NCBI GenBank assembly: GCA_963576735.1
Contig: OY755184.1
Location: forward strand, 6,076,001 to 6,140,000
From: Bedellia somnulentella
Taxonomy: Eukaryota > Arthropoda > Insecta > Lepidoptera > Bedelliidae
Length of the DNA stretch: 64,000 nt
Direction of reading: 5' to 3'
How positions within the stretch are numbered: the first letter of the stretch is position 1; the number at the start of each line of letters is the position of its first letter. Below the pieces are notes generated by a model. That model made no database searches and was not told the origin of the DNA. It saw nothing but the letters and a program-made list of their open reading frames with translations. Positions 12,401-22,589 of this stretch are shown piece after piece. The translations under genes and the position numbers were made by a program.

Positions 12401-13654
12401 TGCATATATTTTTTTTGTGGCGTGGCCTGCGTTTGTATCTCATCTGTATCGCTACCAAACGTTGATTCAAAAACGTAGTGTGGAAAGGTTCTATGTGTTA
12501 GGCACTTAATCTTATAGAACTTGAAGAACGTAGAAAGCTTTGTTTGAAAACTACCGATAGTCGTGAAAAACTGTATGAGAAAGCAATATGAAGACCTTGG
12601 TTTAGCAGACCATAAGAAGATTTGAAACTACGCATTTCATACTTATATTTGGACTAGCTGACGTCGAAAATTTATAGACATTCACTTGATGGATTTTATT
12701 AAATTGTCATATTTAGCAGACCCGCTGAGGAGCTCTGTAATGTGATAAGAAAATAAAATTCTTTCATATTATCCTCACTACTTTTCAATTTTTCCTATAG
12801 CTAAGAACCTTGTCCAAATTATAAGCTGTCAAGTTGTTTTCTAGTTTTGCGCTTAGCAACACATTTAACCATTTTTATTGTACAGAAGATTACTTGCAAT
12901 GAGCAGGGATACAATTGGATGCCGAAAATTAAATATTTAGAGATGTTGCAATATAAATGAGATTATTTAAATTTTGCAGGGCATTCGGGGAGATAAAAAC
13001 ACTGAGACTTCCAAAAAAGCTAACTCCAGGGGCTGACCAACATAGAGGATTTGCTTTTGTTGATTATTATTCGAAAGCAGATGCAAAGGTAATTTAATGT
13101 CACATAACAATGAAATAGTTATAATAAACAATTTTTACATAGTTTTGGGTATTGCTTATCTATTGATAGCATAGTATTTCTCCCTTTTTGTTAGTTTTAC
13201 TTAGCATTTTATGTACTCTTAATTTGATAAGACATCCTTTATAATACACACATATCATGTGATTATTTTCCGTTCCTATGTGAATATTTTATCGGCCCCT
13301 TATAAAATATTACCAGTGCTAGCAACTCCTATTATTCTTACATTGTATTATTGCTCATCTTCATATTAATATAATGCTAGGAGAAGCAATTTTATACCTT
13401 GCCCCCTATTACTTCTAAACACCTAGTGACAAATGCATACTTTCCGACAGAGTGCGTTTGACGCCGTGTCTTCATCTACTCACTTGTACGGCCGCAGACT
13501 CGTGCTGGAGTGGGCTGAACAAACTGATGAGAACGAAGACATAGCCGCACTTAGGAAACGGACTACATCTAATTTCTTCTCAAACACTCCCGGAGGAAAG
13601 AAATCCAAGAAAGCAGCAGTGGATGTTGACACATTTGTTACAGGAGAAGAATAA
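1..13654 (+). CDS. RBM19: RBM19/Mrd1, multiple-RRM rRNA-processing protein (5' partial)
   Basis: Exons: 1-121 (begins outside), 1033-1124, 1546-1651, 2525-2713, 3411-3572, 8182-8285, 8518-8961, 9622-9824, 11559-11675, 12980-13088, 13451-13654. All junctions are GT-AG and phases join, giving 616 residues. Five RNA-recognition motifs are visible. RRM2 (exons 1-2) has GFCYVGF, RRM3 (exons 3-4) has IFVRNLPY and GFATVTF, RRM4 lies in exon 7 (CILVKNLP), RRM5 in exons 7-8 (LFVKNLNF, GYGFVQF), and RRM6 in exons 9-11 (ILVRNVPF, RGFAFVDY). The segment before RRM4 (TSAAVRLALGETQLV) is characteristic of RBM19. The family has six RRMs, so RRM1 is missing upstream. The yeast homologue Mrd1 binds pre-rRNA in the nucleolus and helps assemble the small-subunit processome. 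Introns carry many transposons; intron 5 has grown to 4.6 kb by nested LINE insertions. The gene ends convergently with TM9SF3, 560 bp apart. Confidence 0.93.
249..690 (-). repeat. SINE B copy (tRNA-headed), split by an insertion
   Basis: Segments 249-477 and about 601-690 match the copy at 42118-42480 in the same order. The head near 610-690 keeps a tRNA-like remnant (GACCCGGGATTTTGAA, then a degenerate A-box). About 123 bp of unrelated sequence separates them. It lies in RBM19 intron 1. Confidence 0.7.
478..600. mobile_element. half copy of an inverted-repeat MITE inside SINE B
   Basis: The stretch from about 520 (AATCGGGATTAACCAACGA) resembles the left half of the complete MITE at 2775-2936, but no right inverted repeat follows. 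Near-identical sequence (ATAATGTAGGCCC and ATAATGATGTAGGCCC) stands on both sides, like an imperfect target duplication. Confidence 0.5.
710..968 (-). repeat. family 1 SINE-like repeat
   Basis: Full-length copy of the ~245-bp family 1 repeat. On the minus strand it starts GCCGTGTAGTGTCGGCTTAG and ends GCCGTGAGTATATGTATG with a (ATGT)n tail. The plus strand therefore begins with CATACATA repeats and ACTCACGGCTATAAATCCC and ends near 966. RBM19 intron 1. Confidence 0.8.
1150..1410 (+). repeat. family 1 SINE-like repeat
   Basis: Full-length copy on the plus strand, starting GCCGTGTAGTGCCGGCTTAG at about 1152 and ending GTATATGTATGTATTTATG. RBM19 intron 2, 27 bp after the exon-2 donor. Confidence 0.8.
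2205..2440 (-). mobile_element. RTE-like LINE, 3'-end fragment
   Basis: The reverse complement reads through the last codons and 3' tail of the LINE found whole at 22590-24285 (the RGRPxRTLxQIE region, then the TCTGCCTACCCC tail). The plus strand starts CTCACACCGTTAGTTCCCAC. It is diverged and non-coding. RBM19 intron 3. Confidence 0.7.
2775..2936. mobile_element. 162-bp MITE with ~50-bp inverted repeats
   Basis: The termini are ATCGGGATTTACCAACGA and its complement, and similarity continues inward to about 50 bp, including AAATCACTTACGTGAT on both arms. The flanks are TAATA at 2770-2774 and TAATA at 2937-2941, a 5-bp (or TA) target duplication. No coding capacity. It lies 62 bp after RBM19 exon 4. 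Confidence 0.8.
2975..3177 (+). mobile_element. LINE 3'-end fragment with (TTCTA)n tail
   Basis: The stretch GGTTGTCTGGAAGAGATCGC, followed by a short untranslated region, AATAAAGA and a TTCTA microsatellite, is the usual 3' terminus of a common moth LINE. No open frame remains. Clade not assigned. Confidence 0.55.
3230..3357 (+). repeat. interspersed repeat tail
   Basis: The segment containing CATTCAAATCGTTTTAGCCG and ending TTTATATATTTAATAGATA has the form of the 3' ends of widespread moth non-LTR or non-autonomous repeats. It ends about 50 bp before RBM19 exon 5. Classification is by recollection only. Confidence 0.35.
3704..5373 (+). mobile_element. 5'-truncated LINE with open reverse transcriptase and (ATT)n tail
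   Basis: An uninterrupted 511-codon frame (to 5239) has the reverse-transcriptase blocks NNYRPISL, CFLDLSKAFDRV, CGLRQGGLTSP and NYADDMVLL (catalytic YADD), then the thumb and a C-terminal part. There is no endonuclease, so the copy is 5' truncated; the frame's TTG start is not a true start. A ~100-bp 3' region ends AATAAAG followed by seven ATT units (5353-5373). It is probably an AP-endonuclease LINE of the CR1/Jockey group, but the clade is uncertain. The open frame points to recent insertion. It lies in RBM19 intron 5 in gene orientation, and its tail is the site where the next element inserted. Confidence 0.85.
5374..8020 (-). mobile_element. R4/Dong-clade LINE with restriction-like endonuclease (5' truncated)
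   Basis: One 845-codon frame (8013 to 5476) is intact. From the N-terminus it has reverse-transcriptase blocks (SPGPDGLHHYW, QYRPITCL, GWIDYRKAFDSVPH, RRGIFQGDCLSP, LLYMDDLKL with catalytic YMDD). A zinc knuckle follows (CRACG...HVISGC, pattern C-x2-C-x7-H-x4-C), then a restriction-like endonuclease core (KPDIVVWDR...VFLVDVT). This order defines the R2/R4 type. The N-terminal zinc finger and 5' leader are missing. Both ends abut ATT repeats (5353-5373 and about 8021-8037), matching the known preference of Dong for TAA microsatellites. The ~100-bp 3' region has two hairpins. It lies antisense in RBM19 intron 5 and, being open, looks young. Confidence 0.9.
9378..9415. repeat. (TA)n microsatellite
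   Basis: About 18 uninterrupted TA units in RBM19 intron 7. Confidence 0.9.
10050..10115 (+). repeat. short LINE-tail fragment
   Basis: CGATCGCTAGTCTCTGACTG followed by CTAACAGCGTGAAATGTA is a diverged piece of the 3' tail of the LINE at 22590-24285. RBM19 intron 8. Confidence 0.45.
10679..10922 (-). repeat. family 1 SINE-like repeat
   Basis: Near full-length copy from CATACATATACTCACGGCTA to AAGCCGACACTACAAAGCA. RBM19 intron 8. Confidence 0.8.
11215..11410 (-). repeat. SINE B fragment with tRNA-like head
   Basis: The segments CAGAGTACCCACGTTTTGC, GCAGGCCTCTCGCCG and AATTAACCACACATTTGACT follow the order of the copy at 42118-42480. The plus strand then has GGCTCGAACCCACGCC, a B-box-like remnant of the tRNA head on the minus strand. 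RBM19 intron 8. Confidence 0.6.
12048..12190 (-). repeat. decayed family 1 repeat
   Basis: Recognisable blocks (CATATTCTCAAGGCTATAAT, GGGTACCAGAGCTTTAGAAT, AAACCGACAC) in the family-1 minus-strand order, heavily deleted. RBM19 intron 9. Confidence 0.45.
12225..12345 (-). repeat. SINE B 3'-end fragment
   Basis: The minus strand ends CCAACCCCTTTGGGGATAAA, then CGGCGTGAACGTTTATGTT with an (ATGTT)n tail. This is one of the clearest copies of the tail shared with the RTE-like LINE and family 1. Confidence 0.6.
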
Positions 13655-14215
13655 ACAACATTGACAAGATATCGTGTTTTATTTTGTGATGTCAAAAACA
13701 TTACTAAGTTCAAAACACTTTTATTGATGACATTTCTATTACATGTCATGATGGATGGCATTGAGATAATATTTCTAACTCTTATAATTTAGTACTATAT
13801 GTTTATTAAAATGCAATAATTACGTAACTCTAATATATACATGGAAATACATTAATTAGTTTTTGACTGCAGTAAAATCCCACATTCACAATTGCTCATT
13901 CATATAAATAAACTGTCTTATATATAAGACTTACATTAAAAAACCACAGTAAAACAAAATTTTAATAAAATAAATTTTACATAAAGCATAACAAATCTCT
14001 GGGGAATATTTTATACACACTTAAAATTAAGATGACATTTAATTCACCAAATCACTCAGTTTTAATCCGTAAAGTAATACCAATCCCCATAGTGGAATGA
14101 ACAAAAACATTAATATTAACAAAAGCATTCCTCCTACATAACCACCTCTCAAAGATGTGAATTAAACAAACATACAATTTCAAACAAAATCAAATGTCAT
14201 ATGCTCTAAAGATGT
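13655..14215. other. convergent intergenic region RBM19 / TM9SF3
   Basis: AT-rich and without genes or clear repeats. It must hold both 3' untranslated regions. TTTATT at 13718 and 13801 could be minus-strand AATAAA signals for TM9SF3. Confidence 0.6.
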
Positions 14216-15943
14216 TCAATCTATTTTGACTGTAGCATATATTTTCCTAACAAAAACATTAGTCCCAATGTAACCTACTGTACCACAAATAATTCCCAGA
14301 GCCAAGCTGAACAGGGCCATATATCCAAAATAGAAAGTGGTTTGGAATAGCCCATACATTTTAGTCTTAAATACAAAGTAATAAAATGAGTAAAGGTAGA
14401 CATACAAAGCAGTGCTGCCAGCCGACAGGAAGCTTGTCCATTGCCAGCGATAGTCTTCAGCATTGAGAAGGAAATAAGTACATACAATTGTGACGCAAAC
14501 TGTTACAATCATAAGAATTATAAACACTAGCAACATAAATCCATATACATAGTATATTTTGTAAGCCCAAAATGAAGTGAAGATAAAGTACATTTCAATA
14601 AATATTGATCCAAAAGGTAGAATTCCACCAACTAAGATTATTATTAATGGTTCCATAAACCATTTTTTTTCTGGAATTGGCCTTGGTACAGCATTGATCC
14701 GGCAAGGGTAATCAGGTTGGCCTGCTAAGTTACGCCCAAGTACAGTGCCCACCAGAGTAAGAGGTAAGATCACAAAGATGCAAATGGACATGACGGCAAT
14801 CATGCTACCGAATGGAATAGCACGGGAGGCATGATAATACATGGCTATGAAATTTATGAAAAATGCTGTTCCACAAACTAGAGCAGGCATCAAAAATGCC
14901 GACAAAAGCATCTGCTTTATCCATAGTTTACCACCCATTCGGGCATACAATGATCCTCCAAAATAACCGTTAACAGGTGATGTTGCTGCGTAAATGAAGA
15001 TTGCAGTTGAGAGCAATGATCCCCTCTCTGTGTATAATTCACCAAAAATAGTAAATATGATTACACCAAGTGTTACAACAGTTAGTTGGTAGCCAGCACC
15101 AATAAGGCCTGAAAACAAGGCAAGATGAGGAACTGGTCTAAACACATCACCATGTACCTGCTTCCATCCATACTCATCTCCTAAATCTTTTTCAAGATCG
15201 TCCAAATCATCATCTTTAGAATATCTTGCATAATCTTTTCTCAAAGTTCTCATTAATATCATTGATACAAGCCCAACTAAAAATATAACCATCATAAAGC
15301 TATTGAATATGCTGAACCAATGAATTCTATGTTGGAAGAAGTTGGGATCCAAGTATTTATCAAACCTATCTTCATAATGAATATCACTTTTCTTCCAATT
15401 AACTTCATAAGTAAAAGGTATCTTCGCATCAGGTGTAAGTAGGTGTTTATTTTCAGCAGTTAAGTTTACTTCAACAATCCTGTCTCCATTGTACCCAATA
15501 TCAAACTTCTTATGCGTCCAAATGTAGTAATTATCACCATCTACCTCTCCAACTATGCCCCATATAGGTAAATCATCGATATACATCTGGTACCAGTAAT
15601 GATTCTTCACAGCGTAAACTAAAGCTTTGTAATGCTGTTCATTCAACTCGGTAGCACAGAATTTCTGAGATGGAGCATTTTCTTTAAAAGCTATGTCTAG
15701 TCCACTGAATTCCAATTCAACTCCTTGAAGTGCTTCGGATAGAGTCTCGTGGTAATGCCCAATGGTAACTTTTGTGCCGACACAGAACGGTAATGAAAAA
15801 TATGCATAAGTTTCTTGACGATTGTGATATGGCCCAACGGTATTCATCCATAATACTACTTGTTCACCATCCTTATACGAATGGGTATGTTCATCACAAT
15901 TTACCGCGAGCCAGAAACAAATTAAAGGGACTAAGAACCTCAT
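14216..15943 (-). CDS. TM9SF3: TM9SF3, transmembrane 9 superfamily member 3
   Basis: A single open frame of 575 codons, close to the usual length of the family (about 590). A signal peptide (1-16, [16 protein letters not shown]) precedes a lumenal domain with the highly conserved [18 protein letters not shown] block, HYHETL and [15 protein letters not shown]. Nine hydrophobic segments follow, from [20 protein letters not shown] onward, including [31 protein letters not shown] and [11 protein letters not shown]. The C-terminal [14 protein letters not shown] is the conserved cytosolic tail. TM9 proteins (nonaspanins) sit in the Golgi and endosomes and are linked to membrane-protein sorting and glycosylation. 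The start is the first Met before the signal peptide. The gene has no introns here. It is head to head with SAS10, 1.24 kb apart, with a hAT-type element between them. Confidence 0.95.
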   Translation of the reverse strand: MRFLVPLICFWLAVNCDEHTHSYKDGEQVVLWMNTVGPYHNRQETYAYFSLPFCVGTKVTIGHYHETLSEALQGVELEFSGLDIAFKENAPSQKFCATELNEQHYKALVYAVKNHYWYQMYIDDLPIWGIVGEVDGDNYYIWTHKKFDIGYNGDRIVEVNLTAENKHLLTPDAKIPFTYEVNWKKSDIHYEDRFDKYLDPNFFQHRIHWFSIFNSFMMVIFLVGLVSMILMRTLRKDYARYSKDDDLDDLEKDLGDEYGWKQVHGDVFRPVPHLALFSGLIGAGYQLTVVTLGVIIFTIFGELYTERGSLLSTAIFIYAATSPVNGYFGGSLYARMGGKLWIKQMLLSAFLMPALVCGTAFFINFIAMYYHASRAIPFGSMIAVMSICIFVILPLTLVGTVLGRNLAGQPDYPCRINAVPRPIPEKKWFMEPLIIILVGGILPFGSIFIEMYFIFTSFWAYKIYYVYGFMLLVFIILMIVTVCVTIVCTYFLLNAEDYRWQWTSFLSAGSTALYVYLYSFYYFVFKTKMYGLFQTTFYFGYMALFSLALGIICGTVGYIGTNVFVRKIYATVKID

Positions 15944-16332
15944 TTCTGTAATTTTACTTTTACTAAATCATTTATTTTATTACACGTATTTCAATTCGCG
16001 TCGAAATGACAGATTTGATTGAGGTAATAAAATAAAAAACAAACAATTGTCTAATATTTTGGTTTATATGTTGATTTTATAATCTACTGCCAGTGTCCGG
16101 ACATTCAATGTCAGAATAAATTTTAATCTCCTAAACTAAGGCTTCTCGTCGTATTTCCCAAAGAATGGTACAGGTACTAATAATTCTGAACAATAGTACT
16201 AAAACCCCAAAATCTTTTTAGAATGCTATATTGTCCATAGCTTTCCTCTATTTCTCGACACTGGCGAGGTTATTATGGCCAACACAATAGAAGCCATTAA
16301 CCAAAAGTTGAATTGGGAATAGAGTATCTAAT

Positions 16333-16888
16333 CAGTGGTGCCAACTTGGGGGTTTTCACCCTAAATTTAGGGGGAAGAACTGTTGAAAGGGGTATTTTTA
16401 GGGGCAGAAATATTTTGGGGGTTTATATAGGGGATTTTTTTAGTTCTAGGTACTGAGATAGCATTTTGTAAATTAAAACAGTTGTATTGTTTTATGAACG
16501 GTTTATAAAAAAATGTTATCTTAATTTTAGAATACAGTGAGATTATCATCATCATCATCAGACAGCAACAGCTGCCCACTGCTGGGTTTAGGCCTTTTCC
16601 CCTTAATAATATATATACAATAATATTTAAAAAAAGTGAGTTTTGAAAAGATGGTAAAATAAAGGTGGTTGGTGATGGGTCTCTATCCTCATCGCCCAAA
16701 AATCCCTGCATCAATACCGTTTGTCGCCTCTTACGTACACCCACTGTAAGAAATGGGGCAGTGCTATTCTGAGCCGACACAACAGCACAGTTTTTTTTGG
16801 AGATATAAGCATTTAAAAAACCTAGGGGTTTTTAGGGGTATTTTAGGATTTTCTTGGGGGATTTTGTCTGTAACGGTTGGCAACACTG
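16333..16888. mobile_element. non-autonomous hAT-type element
   Basis: The ends are CAGTGGTGCCAAC and the complement of CAGTGTTGCCAAC. The flanking 8-bp duplication TATCTAAT (16325-16332 and 16889-16896) is perfect. An 8-bp duplication and CAGTG ends fit the hAT superfamily. The inside is G-rich near both ends, holds an (ATC)n CAGCAGCTG-type repeat tail (16545-16605) and a family 1 fragment, and has no transposase. It lies between the TM9SF3 and SAS10 starts. Confidence 0.85.
16655..16795 (-). repeat. family 1 fragment inside the hAT-type element
   Basis: The 5' half of family 1 (plus strand GGTGATGGGTCTCTATCCTC to GAGCCGACACAACAGCAC), nested in the element at 16333-16888. Confidence 0.7.
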
Positions 16889-17182
16889 TATCTAATCTGT
16901 GGAGTTGTAGTTGTGGAGTGGACTGAATTGTCAAATAAACTAACACGCCTTCTTCTCTTCGCCAATTACTAATTATTTTAAATACGGGTGTAATTGATTA
17001 AATTTATTTTTTTATCGTGTTATAGTTAACCTATTCTTAAATATGGCTATGTCTTGAAACCATTGAGAAGTTATTCAGTTCATACACACACATGTTGTGT
17101 ATAAAAAAACTAGCTACCGCGTGCACCGTGACATCGTAAAAAATTACCTATGTTAAAAACTTTTTAGATGAAATAGATTAAA

Positions 17183-20038
17183 ATGGGTGATAAGATCAGG
17201 TATTTATGTATAGAGTTTCTTATGCCATATTTTTATGTCTTGCTTTTTCTGCCAGTTTTGTGAAGATTTGCCACTCACAGAACTGTTAATAAACACTTTG
17301 TTGAGTAACTACAAACTGATCCTGAGCATCATTTCTAGTCGATTTAAGTCACTATTATTCTAATCATGTCTATAAGGGTTGTCAGGACCTTCTTTTTTCA
17401 ATATTTTGTGATGTGCTCACAGCCAAAATATCATTAAACAGATGAACAAAATATCATTAAATAGTAGCTGTAAATGAATATTATTGAACATAGATTAATA
17501 TTTTGGTAGAAAAAATATTTTTTGCCACTTACTATTAACAAATACATATACTCACGGCCATAAATCCCTTAACGGGGTAGCCAGAGCTTTGGAATGAGAA
17601 TTTCCTCAGCCACTTTTGGATGATGATTGGGGGAAAGATGGTAATAATTAATGTTTTTGGTGACAGGTCTCCGACCACATGGCCCAAAAATCACTTAAAA
17701 AGCCCCTACACCCTTAGTTGCCTCTTACGATCACCTGACACTACACATCAAACACATTTACCCAAATTAAAGATCTTCACAACCAAGTGACTGCCAAAAA
17801 ATGAATTAATATTTTACATAAAAAACTCACAGATATTAAACCCAAATTGCGAGAGCCTTCGGTGTTAAAATATCCTATTCCACTTTGGAATTGATTAAAA
17901 AGTAAATTGAAAAAAAATGAATTGTCAGTGATGGGTTTCCAGCCACATTGCTCAATCATGACTAAGCCCCATACTCTAAGTTGTCTAGTAGCCACACAAT
18001 ACACTGCAAAACTATTACTTTTACTATTGCACTTACTTATTATCATAGATCGGATAATCGGATGCATATTTACCTAAACTTATTTTTTGGCTAAGAAAAT
18101 ATGGAGACGGCTTCTTTTTTCGGAATTGTCTTTTTCAATGTCGGGATTCGAAAAAAATCAGGGATTTTGAACTAATCGGATATAAAACAAATTACGAATT
18201 TACGAGTTAGTTGGTTACCTACATTCATAATGGATATTCGCAAGCATCTGCACTTAAACTGAATTTTAAACGTTGATGCAAATATGTATTAAGTATTTGA
18301 AAGGTGAAAGAAAAAGGGTAGCATGTGCTAAAAAAAGACAAAAATACATTATTATTTTTTATTAAATAAAGTTGCTCCACCTTTAACTTAAGAGTTGATG
18401 AAAATACATTTAATTCTATATTCCGAACATTAAATGCATCAATTCTATATTCCGAACATTAAATGCATCAATTCTATATTCCGAACATTAAATGCATCAA
18501 TTCCGAAATCTTTACGATAAAGAAGTGCTTTCCATACTAAGCCGCTGGTCAACTTTAGGTAAATATGCATCCGATTATCCGATCTATGCTTATCATATTT
18601 ACTATATTAATCCACATAATTAATTTCAATAAATTATCCTTCCAGAATCAACTCTAAATATGATATTCAAGATAACTATGATCCTTCAGATTCTGAAAAT
18701 GAATATTCTGCTAATGATAAAAGGTTACTTGACAAACTTAAGAAGAAAAAACAGAACTCAGAAAGTGAAGATGAAGTGTATGGATTCAGTGATTCAGATA
18801 ATGAATCAGAAAATAATGATTTAGGGATAGCCGATAGTGATATTGAAGGTCAAGAGAAATCAGATGATGATTTGCCAGATCCTAAAGCATGGGGAAAACA
18901 AAAAAGATCCTACTATGCTACTGATTATGTTGATCAAGACTATGGTGGGTTTGGTGATGATGAAGAAGCGGCGTTGATGGAAGAGGAAGAAGCTAAAAAT
19001 TTGCAGAAACGTCTCTTAGAGCAATTAGGAGAAGATGATTTTGCATTAGAGTTCTTTTCCAACAAAAGCAAAGAAATTGAGTCAAAAGATGTGGATGTGA
19101 TAAAAAGTGATTTAACTGTTATGTCTAAAAGGCAAAAATTGCAAATTTTGGAAAAAGAAAGTCCCGAAATATCTGGTTTGATAGATGATTTTAAATCTAA
19201 ATTAACAGTGGCTAAAGATAATCTGCAACCTGTTTTAGATCTTGTTAAAGATGGAAAATTGCCTCACTGTCCAGCATCCAACTTTGTAAAAACTAACTAT
19301 GATATAATATTAAACTACTGCACAAATATCAGTTACTATTTGCTGTTAAAAAGCCAAAAAATAAATATTCAAAATCACCCAGTTATCAAAAAGTTGTACC
19401 AATACAGACAAATGCTTAATAAAATGGAACCTATTTATGTTGATGTAATAAAACCTCAAATTGACAGCATACTGCAAGCTATCAACAACAAGGTAGCTCT
19501 TGAATTAACTGAACTATCTAGGGATAAAAAATCCTCTAAGAAACGTAAAAATGGTGAAAGTGGAAATGATGCAGAACATAAAAAGTTAAAACTTATTGAA
19601 ACATTGGAGAAAGACAATGGAGAAGACACCGGTGTGTCTGATGATGAAAATGAATTTGAAGAGAGTGATGATGAGACCAAAGATGCCACCACTAAAGCAA
19701 ATAGTGAATCAGATGAATCAGGCTTCTCAGACAATGATGATGTTGGCAAAGAACCCATGCAATTAGAAAACAAGCCTTCAACATCATCACAATTATCAAA
19801 GATGGATGATGTAGTTGATAAAAGACAGATAACTTATCAAATGGCTAAAAATAAGGGCTTGACACCACATCGAAAGAAGGAACAAAGAAATCCAAGAGTG
19901 AAACATAAGATGAAATTCAGAAAAGCAAAAATACGAAGGAAAGGAGCAGTTAGAGAAGCCAGAACAGAAGTTAGTCGATATGGTGGTGAAGCTTCTGGAA
20001 TTAAAGCAAATGTCAAAAAGAGCATCAAAATTCAATAA
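17183..20038 (+). CDS. UTP3: SAS10/UTP3, small-subunit processome protein
   Basis: Exon 1 is 17183-17199 (MGDKI plus two bases) and exon 2 is 18646-20038; the phase joins, giving 469 residues. The N-terminal third is acidic with many Ser/Asp/Glu. A Sas10/Utp3/C1D domain covers roughly residues 165-250 (ISGLIDDFKSKL...LQPVLDLVKDG), followed by a second acidic linker with basic runs. The conserved basic Sas10 C-terminus (KNKGLTPHRKKEQRNPRVKH, then FRKAKIRRKGAVREAR) ends the protein. Sas10/Utp3 belongs to the U3-containing small-subunit processome and is needed for 18S rRNA processing in the nucleolus. The short first exon was chosen because its ATG, donor GTATTT and phase give a continuous N-terminus; a start at 18776 would lose 49 residues that read on smoothly. 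The intron carries a MITE and family 1 copies. Confidence 0.92.
17543..17752 (-). repeat. family 1 SINE-like repeat
   Basis: Nearly full copy (ATACATATACTCACGGCCAT to CACCTGACACTACACA), with a short deletion near the 5' end. SAS10 intron. Confidence 0.75.
17905..18005 (-). repeat. decayed family 1 repeat
   Basis: Only the central block survives (GTGATGGGTTTCCAGCCACA, then TAAGCCCCATACTCTAAGTT). SAS10 intron. Confidence 0.4.
18048..18584. mobile_element. 537-bp element with 31-bp perfect inverted repeats
   Basis: 18048-18078 and 18554-18584 are perfect inverted repeats of 31 bp, starting GATCGGATAATCGGATGC. TA stands on both sides (18046-18047, 18585-18586), as in Tc1/mariner-type insertions. 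There is no coding frame. A 29-bp tandem array lies inside. It is in the SAS10 intron, ending about 60 bp before exon 2. Confidence 0.85.
18412..18500. repeat. 29-bp tandem repeat, three units
   Basis: Three units of a 29-bp motif (core TTCCGAACATTAAATGCATC) in exact register, ending in a partial fourth TTCCGAA. Inside the element at 18048-18584. Confidence 0.9.
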
Positions 20039-20199
20039 TATAAATATGCTGATTGATGTAGTATTTAATTATGTAGGTTTACACAATATTTTACAAAAGT
20101 CTTTAAAAATAGATATTAATATTCTCCTAAAATACACCTTACTAAGTTACTTGTTTTATTTATTTTGTTTAATTGATGTTTGAGATTGAGGAACCCTTG

Positions 20200-20445
20200 T
20201 TAGCTGTGTAGTGTCAGCTTAGAATAGCACTACCCCTTTTCTACCTGTAGGTGACCTAAGAGGCGACTAAATTAAAGTATTGGGGCTTTTTAATAGATTT
20301 TTGGGTGATGCAGTTGGAGACCCATCACCAAAAACCTTTATTTTACCATCTTTTTCCCGCTTAACTTCCAAAACTTGCTGAGGAATTTCTATTCTAGCTC
20401 TGGCTACCCCTTCTAGGGATTTATAGCTGTGAGTATATGTAAGCA
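20200..20445 (+). repeat. family 1 SINE-like repeat
   Basis: Full-length plus-strand copy (GCTGTGTAGTGTCAGCTTAG to TAGCTGTGAGTATATGTA), 160 bp after the SAS10 stop, so perhaps within its 3' untranslated region. Confidence 0.8.
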
Positions 20446-21660
20446 TTAATTAAAATGTGACTTTGCAAATTATCTACACAGCCAGTGGTGGTAAACAAGG
20501 CAATATTAATATGTCTTAAGTATTGAATGTCAATTTGCTTTTAAACTTATTTATTTTAACATAAATGAATATATGAGGTGAATATAAAGATTACTGCACT
20601 TTTTAGTTTTCATGAAGTGCTGATAGATAGATTATTATTTACCATATTTTACCTGCCATAACAGAGGTGCTGGCATTTTGAAAAAAAACATGTTATAATA
20701 GAAAGACACATCAAAGCTTGCATTTTTTTTACGATGTGATTCAATCAAATATTCAATAAAAAACTGGTCCATAAAATACCCTCTTTTATTTTTTTTTGTA
20801 TCTAGTATTTGACGTAGTTTCCATGTTTGGAGCTTTCACATATACCCGATGCCGACCACATACCTTACATTACAGCGCAACCCTGCGTTAAGGATATTTG
20901 TACTGAGTCTATGAACTCCTATTACTTGCCTAGTAATAACACATATGCGGCATTTTGGCAAGTACAAATACGGCATATAAAATATTCCTTTCCTACATGA
21001 TAATATCGCACCTTCGGTGGTACAAGGGCACATCTTACAAAATATGGTTAAATATGCAGAAATGCCTTATAAACACTTCTCTATCTGCTGGAACAAAGAT
21101 ACCTATTAGATTCAGTTTAAAAGTCGCTAGATAGCATTAGTGTCATTTTGGGTCGGAAGAGCGAGAGTTTTGGCGCGACATCGTCTCATTGGATTGGTCA
21201 GTTGCGCCGTAACCCCTGCATGAACTGGCTCTATCTTGGAGCGCCAAAGCCACAAAGGTAAATATGCCCTTTAATATTCCTTGAGTGACAAAGTCATATT
21301 TAGCTCACTTATGCCTTTTTCATAAGCTAATGTTGGAGAGACAAAGCCATTGCATAATTTGTGACTTTGTACTTCCAATATTTTTATTATTTTATAGCGC
21401 CTCATTAAAGTTATACTCAAAACAAAGCTGATGCAGTTCATTCGGTAAAAAACTTTAAACGGAATAAAAAAGCAGGACCTATATACTTTTTAGCTCAGTA
21501 TGTAAGTTTTATTCGAAATACCAAAAAACGTGGCAACAACGCCTTGAAAGTCTATGAATGAAATGAATTTCGATTCTTTCTTTGACTTTATGTTATTGGC
21601 TGATGAAACAAATTTGAATCTCAACAAGAATGTTGATGGAAATAGTATTAACACACACAC
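20446..21660. other. gene-free stretch between SAS10 and NLE1
   Basis: No gene seen. It is AT-rich with unassigned moderately GC-rich patches (20840-21040, 21130-21260). The patch at 21004-21032 returns inverted at 24569-24597. Confidence 0.5.
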
Positions 21661-21903
21661 ACACATGCTCACAGCTATAAATCCCTAGAAGGGGTAGCCA
21701 GAGCCAAGGAATTAGAAATTTCTCAGCCACTTTTGGAAAATTGTGTGGGGAAAAAGATGGTAAAGTAAAGGTCAAGGTGTTGGTGATGGGTCTCCAACCG
21801 CATTGCCCAAAAATCCCTTAAAAGCCCCCAATACCGTTAGTCGCCTCTTACGTACACCCACCGGAAGAAAAGGGGTAGTGCTATACTAAGCCGGCACTAC
21901 ACA
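21660..21903 (-). repeat. family 1 SINE-like repeat
   Basis: Full-length copy after an (AC)n run, from ATGCTCACAGCTATAAATCC to AAGCCGGCACTACACAGCA. Confidence 0.8.
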
Positions 21904-22589
21904 GCAGAATAGAAATAGTATTAAGTTGAAAGAAATGAAGACCATAACATTTTCTAAACGCTCAGAGGCATATCAATATAGAAACACCTATAACTCTCAG
22001 ACCTGGACGGAGGCAAAAGTCAAAATAGGCCGTGCTGGCAATAAAAGGCAAATAAAATATATTATATTAAACGGTTGTATACTAAGAACTTACCACTCAC
22101 TAACAGAAAAAAGAAGACATTCGTCAACTGAATGACTCTAATATATGTACTTCCTAAATTCTATGATGAGGCCGTTTTTTTTAAATTTTAATATCTATTT
22201 AAAAGACAATAGAATTATTATTTTAGATGATAGTTAATCTTAGTACCTATGTATCTGTAAATGGGTAAAAAACAGTGGCAACTGGATAATAGATATGCGT
22301 AAAGTTACAGATATTTCTTGCCTTCAAAATCAAAGTTTTGTAAGAAAGTATCGTTGCTGTTATTATTTTTCGTTTCGTTCGGAGATACGTTTTCTTTTAT
22401 ATAGTTTTTTTGTTGAAGATTTGCTGCAAAGTGACAAAAACTGTCTGTGCCTGAATAACTATGACGATTGTTTAAAGTTTCATGTTTGTTAATATTATTT
22501 TATTTATTTATAAAACGTTCTTTTGTAAGTAAAAACTGAATGATTACCAATATAAACAAAGATTTTGCAACGTTAATATTGAGGCAAAT

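Noticed and set aside
16367..16780. 137-codon minus-strand ORF
   Set aside because: Low-complexity reading of the hAT-type element and its family 1 fragment.
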